From Paenibacillus solani (GTDB taxonomy: Bacteria > Bacillota > Bacilli > Paenibacillales > Paenibacillaceae), in NCBI RefSeq assembly GCF_001277345.1, contig NZ_LIUT01000008.1:124155-188154 (forward strand): a stretch of 64,000 bases of DNA, read 5' to 3'. This document shows positions 43,826-52,316 of the stretch, piece after piece. Position 1 is the first letter of the stretch, and each line of letters starts with the position of its first letter. The notes beneath the pieces were generated by a model. The model worked only from the letters and a program-made list of their open reading frames with translations. It searched no databases and was not told where the DNA came from. A program made the translations under genes and the position numbers.

Positions 43826-44785
43826 ATGCGAAAACGGTGGCTTTGGTTAATCATGTTGTTGCTAATTACCGTACCCGTAGGGTCGGTTATCATAGGAAAT
43901 GTTGAACGAGCGGGGTTTAAGCCCAGGGTGGACGCGCGAGCGGTTGTCTTGATGGACTTAAACACCGGGCGTATTTTGCTCAGCGAGAATGGGGATGTGC
44001 CTTTGCCGCCTGCAAGCATGTCCAAGCTGATGACCGAACTGGTGATATTGGACGATATTAAGACCGGAAAGAGATCCTGGGACGACGAAGTAAAAATAAG
44101 CGATCATGCTACGAATGTAAGTGGGGTGAGGATCGCTCTGAAATCCGGTGATACGCTGACCGTTCGTGAATTGTTTCAGAGCATAACGGTCTATTCAGCC
44201 AATGATGCAGCTGTTGCCCTCGCTGAGCATTTTGCTGGCTCGGAAGAGGCCTTCGTCCGGAAGATGAATGCCAAGGCACAAGAGATTGGCCTAACCCAGG
44301 GGACTCACTTTGTGAACGCTTCGGGTGTAGAGAGGCGAACGTCCAACAATGAAGCTTGGTCATCCGATGGAGAAACCGTAATGACTGCCTCAGATACGGC
44401 TAAGCTGGCAGCGCATCTGATCAAGAGCCACCCGGATATTCTGAATACCTCGAGCAAGACACAGACGAAAATCAATGGACGAAATTTATATTTAAGCAAT
44501 ACGAATTGGATGCTCCCCTCGCTGGGAGGCCCCTATTCCTACGAAGGAACCGATGGATTAAAGACAGGGTATACGGCAAGCGCAGGATACTGCTTCACGG
44601 GAACAGCGGAGAAGCAAGGCAGCAGGCTTATTGCTGTCGTCATGGGGACGGAGTCCAGAGAAGCAAGATTTGAAGAGACGCGAAAGCTGTTTGACTACGG
44701 ATTCGCCAAAACCTTAACATGGAAAGAGCGGCTGGATGACTGGTTTCAATTCTCGGAAACCGCAGCTGCTCTTTTGTATAATTAG
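43826..44785 (+). CDS. D-alanyl-D-alanine carboxypeptidase (peptidase S11, DacF/PBP5-like)
   Basis: A 319-residue serine carboxypeptidase that trims the terminal D-alanine from peptidoglycan stem peptides. The three active-site boxes are intact: SMSK (Ser64, Lys67), SAN (Ser124, Asn126) and KTG (Lys246). A membrane helix at residues 5-24 may be an uncleaved anchor or signal peptide. I start it at ATG 43826, with GGAGGG 9 bases upstream; the longer open frame from 43733 has no ribosome site. The C-terminal extension after KTG is short, about 70 residues. The gene is likely a single unit. Confidence 0.92.
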   Translation: MRKRWLWLIMLLLITVPVGSVIIGNVERAGFKPRVDARAVVLMDLNTGRILLSENGDVPLPPASMSKLMTELVILDDIKTGKRSWDDEVKISDHATNVSGVRIALKSGDTLTVRELFQSITVYSANDAAVALAEHFAGSEEAFVRKMNAKAQEIGLTQGTHFVNASGVERRTSNNEAWSSDGETVMTASDTAKLAAHLIKSHPDILNTSSKTQTKINGRNLYLSNTNWMLPSLGGPYSYEGTDGLKTGYTASAGYCFTGTAEKQGSRLIAVVMGTESREARFEETRKLFDYGFAKTLTWKERLDDWFQFSETAAALLYN

Positions 44786-45040
44786 CGGGCATAATCGTTA
44801 GTGTGAAATATGGTAGTTTTATAGAACTGTACGTGAAGGGTTCACATTTGGCAATCATCTGGTTTACAATAGATCATGGGTTAAACTGGCCTTCGAGGCG
44901 GAAGTGAGTCAACAGGGCGGCTTCCCGTTTAATAAGGAAAGGAGGGTGAGCCAAGTAGCTTCAGGTACATGCAGGTACTTTTGACGATCTGACTTATCCC
45001 AACATTAATTAAATTTTATAATAAAGAAGGAATTGAACTC
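44786..45040. other. leader and promoter region of the LCP gene
   Basis: About 255 bases with no gene. It contains several G-rich and pairing stretches (AGGGCGGCTTCCC, GGTACATGCAGGTACT) and an internal GGAAAGGAGGGTGAGCC that looks like a ribosome site with no credible frame after it. I could not match it to a known riboswitch. Confidence 0.4.
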
Positions 45041-46027
45041 ATGAAGAGGAAATCAATATATATTACTCTTGCCGTTGTCATATTGCTGGGTTCATGCGCA
45101 TTCTTGTTTAGAACGCAGCTTGCGGTCGTGGCTTTTGACCTGTTTATGGCAAAGGATGTAGAGGAATCATTACAAAAATCATATAAGCCGCTTCAGGGAG
45201 ACAAGGCGCCTGAACCGGTCGTACTTCAAAGCAAGCCGTTCTCGGTTATGCTGCTTGGGAGCGACCAGCGGAAGGATGAACCAGCGCGTTCGGACACGTT
45301 GATCTATGCGGTTGTACGTCCCATGGAATCCAAAGTGCTCTTGGTTTCGGTTCCAAGGGATACGTATGTCGACATTGTCGGCAAGGACCGTAAAGACAAG
45401 ATTAACCACGCGTATGCATTTGGCGGCCACCAAATGGCCAAAGATACGATGGAGGCTTTTTTCGATGAAGAAATTGATTATTATGCTTCCATTAACTTTC
45501 AGGGACTGAAGGATGTTGTTGACGCTATTGGCGGGGTAGAGCTTCCGATCGGCAAGGATATCGTCAATAAAGGCAAAGACCATGAGAAGTTTACGATTAA
45601 GGCGAACAAGCCAATATACAATGGGGAAGAAGCCTTGAATTATGTTCGTTATCGGGAAGATAGCGACTTTAATCGAGCGAAGAGACAACAGGTGTTCCTG
45701 GATGTAGCGGCCAAACGGGTGATGAAGCTGGATCAGATCGGCAAGGTGCCGGAACTGATTGAGATCATGGGGGATAATTTCCAGACGGATATGCCGCCCA
45801 AGTTCATCATTGATTTGGCGAAACAGATGCTGACTGGCGGCAAGGTGGATATGACCAGCTACACGATTATGGGAAAAGATATGAAGATTCGAGGCGTTTA
45901 TTATAGTGATCCTGACATGGAAGATGTGCAGGAAGCCCGTGATCTTATTGACAACTGGATGAACCCGGATACGCCGGCAGACCAGCTGCTGCAGCCTCAA
46001 GATGCAGAGAAGCAGAAGTTGAAATAA
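45041..46027 (+). CDS. LytR-CpsA-Psr (LCP) family cell-wall polymer ligase
   Basis: A 328-residue LCP protein, the family that attaches teichoic acids or polysaccharides to peptidoglycan. An N-terminal membrane helix (about residues 7-25) anchors it. The LCP core shows LLGSDQRKDEPARSDTLIY, VSVPRDTYVDI, DRKDKINHAYAFGG and YVRYREDSDFNRAKRQQ, which includes the conserved Arg and Asp residues of the active site. The polymer is not evident. It lies next to the carboxypeptidase gene, an envelope-linked neighbourhood. A terminator follows. Confidence 0.92.
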   Translation: MKRKSIYITLAVVILLGSCAFLFRTQLAVVAFDLFMAKDVEESLQKSYKPLQGDKAPEPVVLQSKPFSVMLLGSDQRKDEPARSDTLIYAVVRPMESKVLLVSVPRDTYVDIVGKDRKDKINHAYAFGGHQMAKDTMEAFFDEEIDYYASINFQGLKDVVDAIGGVELPIGKDIVNKGKDHEKFTIKANKPIYNGEEALNYVRYREDSDFNRAKRQQVFLDVAAKRVMKLDQIGKVPELIEIMGDNFQTDMPPKFIIDLAKQMLTGGKVDMTSYTIMGKDMKIRGVYYSDPDMEDVQEARDLIDNWMNPDTPADQLLQPQDAEKQKLK

Positions 46028-46075
46028 GTAAACCCGGCACAGCCCGGATGTTGTCATAGTACGTTGCTTCATCTC

Positions 46076-46110
46076 AATCAGCAGTCCGGATTGCCAGGCT
46101 GCTGATTTTG
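46076..46110 (+). terminator. LCP gene terminator
   Basis: AATCAGCAG (46076-46084) pairs perfectly with CTGCTGATT (46099-46107), followed by TTTG. Confidence 0.75.
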
Positions 46111-46258
46111 TGCCCTATACAAGGGAATCAGAATGACGATGTCAACGTATGTATGAGTATGGATAGGGGAAGGAGTAACCTGTACACTTAAGGACTAATA
46201 TCAGAGGGTTACTTAACATGACTGCATAACGATGGAGTCATAAGGAGGATAATGCATT

Positions 46259-46693
46259 ATGAATATCGCTTTTTTTCTATTGCCCAAACAGGAAGTGATC
46301 TGTTTAACGCTGGACTCGACGCTAAGGCAGACGCTGGAACGGATGGAATTTCACCGGTATACGGCTGTGCCAGTACTCGACAAGAACGGTCAGTATGCAG
46401 GGACAGTGACCGAGGGTGATCTGTTGTGGCATATGAAGAATTCCGAAGGCAAAATCACTTTTGAGAACGCTTCTAAATTTTTGTTAAAGGATGTCCCATT
46501 CCGTATGGATATCAAGCCGGTGTCGATTGATGCCCGGATGGAGGATCTCATTAATCTGGCTAAGGTGCAAAACTTTGTCCCTGTCGTAGACGACATGAAC
46601 CGCTTCATCGGGATTGTACGCAGAAGCCTGATTATTGAGTATTGTGAACGGTTTGTCTCCAAGGAGACAATGGAGTCGCACGGGGCATCATAA
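46259..46693 (+). CDS. CBS-pair domain protein
   Basis: A 144-residue protein made of two CBS motifs (TLRQTLERMEFHRYTAVPVLDK and DLINLAKVQNFVPVVDDMN), which together form a ligand-binding pair. The pair often binds adenosine nucleotides, and CbpB/DarB-type proteins bind c-di-AMP. It is 1.5 kb from gdpP, the c-di-AMP hydrolase, so c-di-AMP is an attractive but unproven ligand. No catalytic domain is attached. GGAGG lies 9 bases upstream. Confidence 0.85.
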   Translation: MNIAFFLLPKQEVICLTLDSTLRQTLERMEFHRYTAVPVLDKNGQYAGTVTEGDLLWHMKNSEGKITFENASKFLLKDVPFRMDIKPVSIDARMEDLINLAKVQNFVPVVDDMNRFIGIVRRSLIIEYCERFVSKETMESHGAS

Positions 46694-46715
46694 TCTATAG
46701 TGAGATGTAAAAATT

Positions 46716-46860
46716 CAGGGCATGGGACCACGAGAACTGCGGGGTAACATGCCCTGTTCTTAACATCATAGGATGTAGAAGGTTTTAGCAAAGCTCGACT
46801 CTTGCTCCACTGGGTCTTAAGGGGGAGACGGGGTCCCCCCGGCCTTTGTGTGAGCGGCTT
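46716..46860 (+). terminator. hairpin cluster after the CBS gene
   Basis: CAGGGCATG (46716-46724) pairs perfectly with CATGCCCTG (46748-46756) and is followed by TTCTT. Downstream, GGGGGA and CCCCCC near 46820-46840 form a second GC-rich hairpin and a T-run ends at 46867. The first likely terminates the CBS transcript. The second could be a leader structure for the following operon. Confidence 0.45.
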
Positions 46861-46909
46861 TTTTTTATGCTATAATGGAGAATAAAGCTGTTTTCAGGGA
46901 GAGATGGGA

Positions 46910-47221
46910 ATGCCAAATATGCCGAAGGACTTGGACGTAGCTAAACGCGCCAAAGTAATTGAATGGCTCAAAACCGAAGTAATTGACAATGTATCCCGGT
47001 TATTCAAAGCTCTATGGGAAGGCAGCACTACAAAGGTTGGAGACAGTTTGGTAAGCCTGATGATGAGCTCGTACATACTGGGCCGAAGGCTCGGCTTGAC
47101 CTATCGGGATTTGGATGATCTCTTGTTAGAGAAATTGAAGAAGCATAAGCAGGAAGGACATCAACTGGAAGATTGGTACCAGGATATTTCCGCGCTCGAA
47201 GAACATTTGCGTAAGAGGTGA
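46910..47221 (+). CDS. MazG-like protein
   Basis: A 103-residue MazG-like protein, all helical, related to nucleotide pyrophosphohydrolases. The segment DLDVAKRAKVIEWLKTEVID and the DDLLLEKLKKHKQEGHQLEDW block fit the small MazG-like family of Bacillales. The full metal-binding EExxE pattern of active MazG is not obvious, so activity is uncertain. I choose ATG 46910, with GGGAG 8 bases upstream; the ATG two codons earlier is too close to that site. It overlaps the yybS region and probably begins that operon. Confidence 0.8.
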   Translation: MPNMPKDLDVAKRAKVIEWLKTEVIDNVSRLFKALWEGSTTKVGDSLVSLMMSSYILGRRLGLTYRDLDDLLLEKLKKHKQEGHQLEDWYQDISALEEHLRKR

Positions 47222-47226
47222 ACCTA

Positions 47227-48144
47227 TTGAAATTGCGCTGGACTACAGCGGCATGGAGCGTTATATATTTGCTTCTGCTGCTATCACTGCTCACACCCTT
47301 TTCGATCGTAACGGCATTCTTGTTGGTTGTACCCGTTGCGGTTCTATTTACGGCTTTGAATACAAAGTCTTTTATCATTCATATTGTGCCAGTATGGCTG
47401 ATCGCTCTTCTGATTCATCCCATTTATTTGCTGCTCGCAATCTATTTTGCGATTCCGGGGATCGTTATGGGGTATTTATATCGAAAGCGGAAAGCTGCCA
47501 TGCAAGTGTTGAAGTATGGAATGGCTGTTATGCTGGTTGAAATGCTCGTTCTGCTGATGGTCAGCACAGCTTTCTTCCAAATGAACCTGTCGGAATATGT
47601 GGATGAAATTGTGCAGATGACGACAGCACCGCTTAGCGGCATGGGCGTTGAAGGAGGCATTGGCGGTCAGTTTCTTGGCGGCGAGCTCGATACACAGCTA
47701 ATCAAAGACCAGACGATGCGCTTGGTTCCATTTGCGATGATCATCAGTTCATTCCTCATGACTGTGGTGACCCATGCTATAGCACGGCCCACACTCAATA
47801 GCATGGGGTTGTCTGTACCACGGTTGAAGCCTGCCAGAGAATGGATGCTGCCGCGCTCCCTGTTCTGGTACTATCTGCTGATATTCTTCATCAATATAGC
47901 TACCTACAAATCGGACAATGCTTTCATGAAGACAATCGTCGCTAATGCCACACCTTTGCTTCAGATTTGTTTTATGATCCAAGCGCTGGGATTCTTCTAC
48001 TATCTCGCTCATGAGCGGAAATGGAATCCCATTGTACCTCTATTGACAGCCATACCGATTGTTTTGTTTCCGCCGGCTATGATTATCGGAATCCTGGATC
48101 TGGCGTTTCCACTTCGCCAGGCATTTAGTAAAAACAAAAGATAG
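47227..48144 (+). CDS. yybS: YybS-family membrane protein (DUF2232)
   Basis: A 305-residue polytopic membrane protein with about eight hydrophobic segments, the DUF2232/YybS family. The family lies directly upstream of gdpP in Bacillales, as here. I choose TTG 47227, 6 bases after AGAGGTG; a GTG at 47218 in the same frame overlaps that site. Function is unknown. It is 11 bases from gdpP and so co-transcribed. Confidence 0.85.
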   Translation: MKLRWTTAAWSVIYLLLLLSLLTPFSIVTAFLLVVPVAVLFTALNTKSFIIHIVPVWLIALLIHPIYLLLAIYFAIPGIVMGYLYRKRKAAMQVLKYGMAVMLVEMLVLLMVSTAFFQMNLSEYVDEIVQMTTAPLSGMGVEGGIGGQFLGGELDTQLIKDQTMRLVPFAMIISSFLMTVVTHAIARPTLNSMGLSVPRLKPAREWMLPRSLFWYYLLIFFINIATYKSDNAFMKTIVANATPLLQICFMIQALGFFYYLAHERKWNPIVPLLTAIPIVLFPPAMIIGILDLAFPLRQAFSKNKR

Positions 48145-48155
48145 GGTGAGGAGTC

Positions 48156-50156
48156 ATGCCTAAATTCCTGCAGAAACGCTGGCACGGCTATCATACCGTC
48201 TGGGCGTTTGCGCTGGTGCTTCTGCTAGTTATTTTCCTGTCGTATTACAATACGATTCTCGGACTGGTCGGACTGCTGCTTGCGGTGGTAGGCGGCTATG
48301 CCATGCTGAGGGCAGAGATGAAATTCCGCCGCGATCTGGTGGATTATATCGGGGATTTGTCGTTTCGAATTCAGCGGGTTGAAGGTGAAGCGGTCAGCGT
48401 GCTTCCATTCGGAATTGTGCTGTACAGCGAAGACAAGACGGTCGAATGGCATAACCGCTTCGTGGTCAACATGTTTCCGCATCAGTCGCTGGTAGGCATG
48501 TCCTTACAGGAACTATTCCCTCAATTGGTGGCAGCGATGAAGGAAGGCCAGGAGAAGAAGGACCCCAAGGATAAGCTGCCGAAGGAGATTCGACTTGAAA
48601 TTTCCCATGAGGATAAGTTTTATGGAGCTACGGTCATCCCGGATGAGCGGCTGATCTATCTGGATGAAATTACCGAGCTGGTGGTGCTGAGACAGCGGTA
48701 TGAAGATGAGCGGTTGGCTCTGGGCATTATCATGATGGATAACATCGATGAAGCCTCACAGGGTATGGATGATCAGCAGCGGACGGCATTGATTGCAAAA
48801 GTGACCAGTGAAATCACCAATTGGGCTCGTGAATTCAATGTCTATTTAAAGAGGCTTTCTTCCGATCGCTATTTAATGATGTTGAATCACAGGTCGCTCG
48901 AAGCGCTGGAGAACAGCCGCTTTCTTATCTTGGATGAAGTTCGGGAAATGACCGCGGATCTGAAGGTGCCGCTAACGCTCAGCGTAGGGCTCGCCTTCGG
49001 TTCAGACGACATTAACGAGCTTGGCCAGCTGGCACAATCCAGCCTCGATATGGCCCTGGGCCGTGGCGGCGATCAGGCAGCTGTGAAGGCAGGTCAGAGG
49101 CTCTCCTTCTATGGCGGTAAATCCAATGCAGTCGAGAAAAGAACGCGCGTAAGAGCACGCGTCATCTCTCATGCGCTGCGTGATCTGATGCAGGAGAGCG
49201 ACAATGTGATTATTATGGGTCACAAACTGCCGGATATGGATGTCGTCGGCGCAGCAATCGGCATATTGAAAGCTGCTCGTATGTTTAAGGTGGAAGCTTA
49301 TATCGTGATGGAGGGAATGAATCCGTCCATTTCAAGAATCATGGAAGAGGTCCGTAAGGACGAGGCCTTGATTAGCCGATTCATCTCGACAGAGCAAGCG
49401 ATGCAGATGATGACAGAGCATACGCTGCTCGTGGTCGTGGATACGCATAAAGCTTCCATGACGATGGAGCCCAGGCTGGTGCAGCGTGCAAGCCGGGTCG
49501 TTGTCATGGATCATCACCGGCGCGGCGAAGAGTTTATCAATGACGCGGTGCTGATCTATCTTGAACCGTATGCTTCCTCCACCTGCGAGCTGGTGACCGA
49601 GGTGCTGCAATATATTCACGAGCGGGTATCTCTTACCCCGGTGGAGGCCACGGCATTATTGGCTGGTATTACGGTGGACACCAAGCATTTTGCCCTTCAT
49701 ACAGGATCAAGAACGTTTGAAGCGGCCGGATTCCTGCGGCGTCACGGAGCCGATACGATGATGATTCAGCGGGTGCTGAAGGAAGATCTGACAGAATTTA
49801 TAGCCAAGGCAGAAATCGTGAAACATGCTAAAATGGTATATGGCCATATCGCTATTGCGGTATCGAAGAGCGGGGAGCCTATGCCGCAGCTGCTCATCGC
49901 TCAAGTAGCGGATATGCTGCTGAATATGACGGATGTGCAGGCATCATTTGTTATTGGTCAGCGCACGGACGGCAAGATTGGCATTAGCGCCCGTTCCATG
50001 GGCAAGATGAATGTTCAGATGATTATGGAACGTCTCGGGGGAGGCGGACATTTGACGAATGCCGCAGTACAACTCGACACAACGCCTGAGAAGGCGGAAG
50101 AGATGTTGATGGAGGTACTGAAGGACATTGAAGCGAAAGAGGGGTTATTCGAATGA
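48156..50156 (+). CDS. gdpP: Cyclic-di-AMP phosphodiesterase GdpP (YybT)
   Basis: A 666-residue membrane protein that hydrolyses c-di-AMP, so controlling potassium balance and wall stress. Two N-terminal membrane helices (about residues 12-52) are followed by a PAS domain, a degenerate GGDEF domain (about residues 170-300), and a DHH-DHHA1 phosphodiesterase module. The DHH metal motifs DMDVVGAA, VVDTHKAS and VMDHHRRGEE and the DHHA1 GGGGHLTNAA are intact. Its stop overlaps the rplI start by 4 bases. Length is normal. Confidence 0.96.
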   Translation: MPKFLQKRWHGYHTVWAFALVLLLVIFLSYYNTILGLVGLLLAVVGGYAMLRAEMKFRRDLVDYIGDLSFRIQRVEGEAVSVLPFGIVLYSEDKTVEWHNRFVVNMFPHQSLVGMSLQELFPQLVAAMKEGQEKKDPKDKLPKEIRLEISHEDKFYGATVIPDERLIYLDEITELVVLRQRYEDERLALGIIMMDNIDEASQGMDDQQRTALIAKVTSEITNWAREFNVYLKRLSSDRYLMMLNHRSLEALENSRFLILDEVREMTADLKVPLTLSVGLAFGSDDINELGQLAQSSLDMALGRGGDQAAVKAGQRLSFYGGKSNAVEKRTRVRARVISHALRDLMQESDNVIIMGHKLPDMDVVGAAIGILKAARMFKVEAYIVMEGMNPSISRIMEEVRKDEALISRFISTEQAMQMMTEHTLLVVVDTHKASMTMEPRLVQRASRVVVMDHHRRGEEFINDAVLIYLEPYASSTCELVTEVLQYIHERVSLTPVEATALLAGITVDTKHFALHTGSRTFEAAGFLRRHGADTMMIQRVLKEDLTEFIAKAEIVKHAKMVYGHIAIAVSKSGEPMPQLLIAQVADMLLNMTDVQASFVIGQRTDGKIGISARSMGKMNVQMIMERLGGGGHLTNAAVQLDTTPEKAEEMLMEVLKDIEAKEGLFE

Positions 50157-50596
50157 AGGTTATTTTCATTAAAGATATGAAGGGTCAAGGCAAGAAAGGT
50201 GAAGTGAAGGAAGTATCGGAAGGGTATGCAACGAACTTTCTGTTTCCGCGAGGCGTTGCCCGCCCGGCAACGGACGGCAACATGAAGACGCTCGAACAGC
50301 AGCAGGCTTCAGAGGATAAGCGCAAAGCGCAAGAGAAGGAAGATGCACAGGCGTTAGGTAAAAAGCTGGAAGAGATGACGGTAGTCCTCAAAGCCAAAGC
50401 CGGAGAGGGCGGCCGCTTGTTTGGCGCGATCACCAGCAAACAAATTGCTGAAGCATTGGCCGCACAGAAAATCAAAATCGACAAACGCAAAATTGAACTT
50501 AGCGATCCGATCCGCAGCCTGGGCGTGACCCAGATTCCGGTGAAGCTCCACCCTGACGTCAAGGCGACGCTCAAGGTTCAAATTACGGAGGAGTAA
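50153..50596 (+). CDS. rplI: 50S ribosomal protein L9
   Basis: The 147-residue L9 starts MKVIFIKDMKGQGKKGEVKE and has the long connecting helix (QQASEDKRKAQEKEDAQALG) and a C-terminal domain around GRLFGAITSKQIAEAL. It overlaps gdpP by ATGA and is followed by dnaB after one base, so the three are translationally close. Confidence 0.98.
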   Translation: MKVIFIKDMKGQGKKGEVKEVSEGYATNFLFPRGVARPATDGNMKTLEQQQASEDKRKAQEKEDAQALGKKLEEMTVVLKAKAGEGGRLFGAITSKQIAEALAAQKIKIDKRKIELSDPIRSLGVTQIPVKLHPDVKATLKVQITEE

Positions 50597-50597
50597 T

Positions 50598-51962
50598 ATG
50601 GGAGGAGAACTCTATTTCGATCGGGTCCCTCCACAGAACCTTGAAGCAGAACAGGCGGTGCTGGGTGCCATTCTGCTGCAAAGTGAAGCGCTGATCACAG
50701 CGATGGAGCGGGTACAATCCGAGGACTTCTACGACAAGTCGCATCAGATGATTTATGAAGTCATGGTGCAGCTCGGGGAAGGCAGTCAGCCGATCGATCT
50801 GGTGACCCTTACATCTCTTCTGCAAGATAAAGGGCAGCTGGAAGAGATCGGTGGAGTCAGCTATTTAGCGAAGCTGGCCCATGCCGTTCCGACGGCTGCG
50901 AACGTGGATTATTACGCCCAAATCATCGAAGAGAAGTCGATGCTGCGGCGTTTGATCCGAACGGCAACGCAGATTGTCAGTGAAGGTTATACCGGAGGAG
51001 AAGATGTATCCGGTATGCTCAGCGAGGCGGAGCGCCGCATTCTGGAGATCTCCAATCGACGCACAGGCAGTGGATTTATTGCGATCCGCGATGTGCTGAT
51101 GGAAGTATTCGAGAAGGTGGAGGTTCTGCATCAGAACCGGGGGAATACAACGGGTATTCCTTCCGGATTTGTGGATCTAGATAAAATGACAAGTGGATTC
51201 CAGCGCAATGACTTGATCATCGTGGCTGCCCGTCCTTCCGTAGGTAAAACAGCCTTCGCGTTGAATATTGCCCAGAATGTGGCCATACGCGCCAAAGAAA
51301 CGGTAGCCATCTTTAGTCTGGAGATGTCCGCACCGCAGCTCGTTCAGCGTATGATCTGTGCGGAGGCTAACCTGGATGCAGGCGTAATGCGGAATGGTGA
51401 CTTTAAAGGCGATGAGGATTGGTCCAAGCTTACGATGGGCATCGCCGCTCTATCCGAAGCGGAGATTTATATTGATGATACACCGGGTGTAACGGTAGCC
51501 GATATTCGTGCGAAGTGCCGCCGTCTGAAGAAAGAGAAGGGGCTTGGCATGATTCTGATCGATTACCTCCAGCTCATTCATGGGCGCGGCAAGCCTGGGG
51601 AGAACCGGCAGCAGGAGGTATCCGAGATCTCGCGTACACTGAAGCAGATTGCACGTGAGCTCGAAGTGCCGGTTATTGCACTGTCACAGCTTAGCCGGGG
51701 CGTGGAGCAGCGTCAGGACAAGCGTCCGATGATGAGTGACCTGCGGGAATCCGGTTCGATCGAGCAGGATGCCGATATTGTTGCGTTCCTCTACCGGGAT
51801 GATTATTACAATCAGGAAACCGAAAAGAAGAATATCATCGAGATTATCATTGCCAAACAGCGTAATGGTCCTGTAGGTACGGTAGAATTGGTCTTCCTGA
51901 AGAACTTCAATAAATTCGTCAATTATGAGCGAACGCATGCCGATGCCTTTGCTGCTGGATAG
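50598..51962 (+). CDS. dnaB: Replicative DNA helicase
   Basis: The 454-residue hexameric helicase (called DnaC in B. subtilis) unwinds DNA at the fork. The N-terminal domain begins VPPQNLEAEQAVLGAILL. The RecA-like domain has Walker A ARPSVGKTAFALN, Walker B MILIDYLQL and the LSQLSRGVEQR loop. GGAGGAGT lies just upstream of the ATG. It is in the yybS-gdpP-rplI-dnaB unit, the same order as B. subtilis. Confidence 0.97.
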   Translation: MGGELYFDRVPPQNLEAEQAVLGAILLQSEALITAMERVQSEDFYDKSHQMIYEVMVQLGEGSQPIDLVTLTSLLQDKGQLEEIGGVSYLAKLAHAVPTAANVDYYAQIIEEKSMLRRLIRTATQIVSEGYTGGEDVSGMLSEAERRILEISNRRTGSGFIAIRDVLMEVFEKVEVLHQNRGNTTGIPSGFVDLDKMTSGFQRNDLIIVAARPSVGKTAFALNIAQNVAIRAKETVAIFSLEMSAPQLVQRMICAEANLDAGVMRNGDFKGDEDWSKLTMGIAALSEAEIYIDDTPGVTVADIRAKCRRLKKEKGLGMILIDYLQLIHGRGKPGENRQQEVSEISRTLKQIARELEVPVIALSQLSRGVEQRQDKRPMMSDLRESGSIEQDADIVAFLYRDDYYNQETEKKNIIEIIIAKQRNGPVGTVELVFLKNFNKFVNYERTHADAFAAG

Positions 51963-52133
51963 CAACGGTAGTCGCCCTTGGCCGGGCTTTCGTAGTTACT
52001 TAACGAAACAGGAAGCTCCTAAAGTAACGTTCGGAGATTATGCCAACACTTGCCGCTCGCTGTAAATATAGGGCATTTCATATGGCAAGTCCCCGAAAAC
52101 TACGGTTATCATTCCATAATCTCGTCCTATTCC

Positions 52134-52167
52134 CGAACAATCGCACACAGTGGTGTGCGATTGTTCG
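52134..52167. promoter_or_regulatory. PurR-type operator (PurBox pair) and hairpin before purA
   Basis: CCGAACAATC and its mirror GATTGTTCG form two PurBox-like halves: GAACAATC (52135-52142) and GATTGTTC (52159-52166) are separated by 16 bases, the spacing of PurR operators. The site ends 10 bases upstream of the purA -35 element. The whole block is also a perfect 15-bp stem (52134-52148 with 52153-52167) with a 4-base loop, followed by TTTTTGTG, so it could also terminate transcription from dnaB. Confidence 0.75.
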
Positions 52168-52176
52168 TTTTTGTGT

Positions 52177-52205
52177 TTGACTTTAAAAAAAGGGACTGTT
52201 ACACT
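52177..52205 (+). promoter_or_regulatory. purA sigma-A promoter
   Basis: TTGACT (52177-52182), a 17-base spacer and TACACT (52200-52205) lie about 110 bases upstream of purA and immediately after the PurBox pair. Confidence 0.8.
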
Positions 52206-52316
52206 TTAATTGCTGCCTTATGCGGCGGATATTGGTTAATCAATATGTACAGACTTATCTAAAAGATTGTTTGATGAAATCTAAAGGGTGTAACAAGCCC
52301 GGGCGGAGGAATGAAT

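Noticed and set aside
44786..45040. c-di-AMP (ydaO) or c-di-GMP riboswitch before the LCP gene
   Set aside because: The conserved core sequences of these riboswitches are absent, so the stretch is listed only as an unassigned leader.
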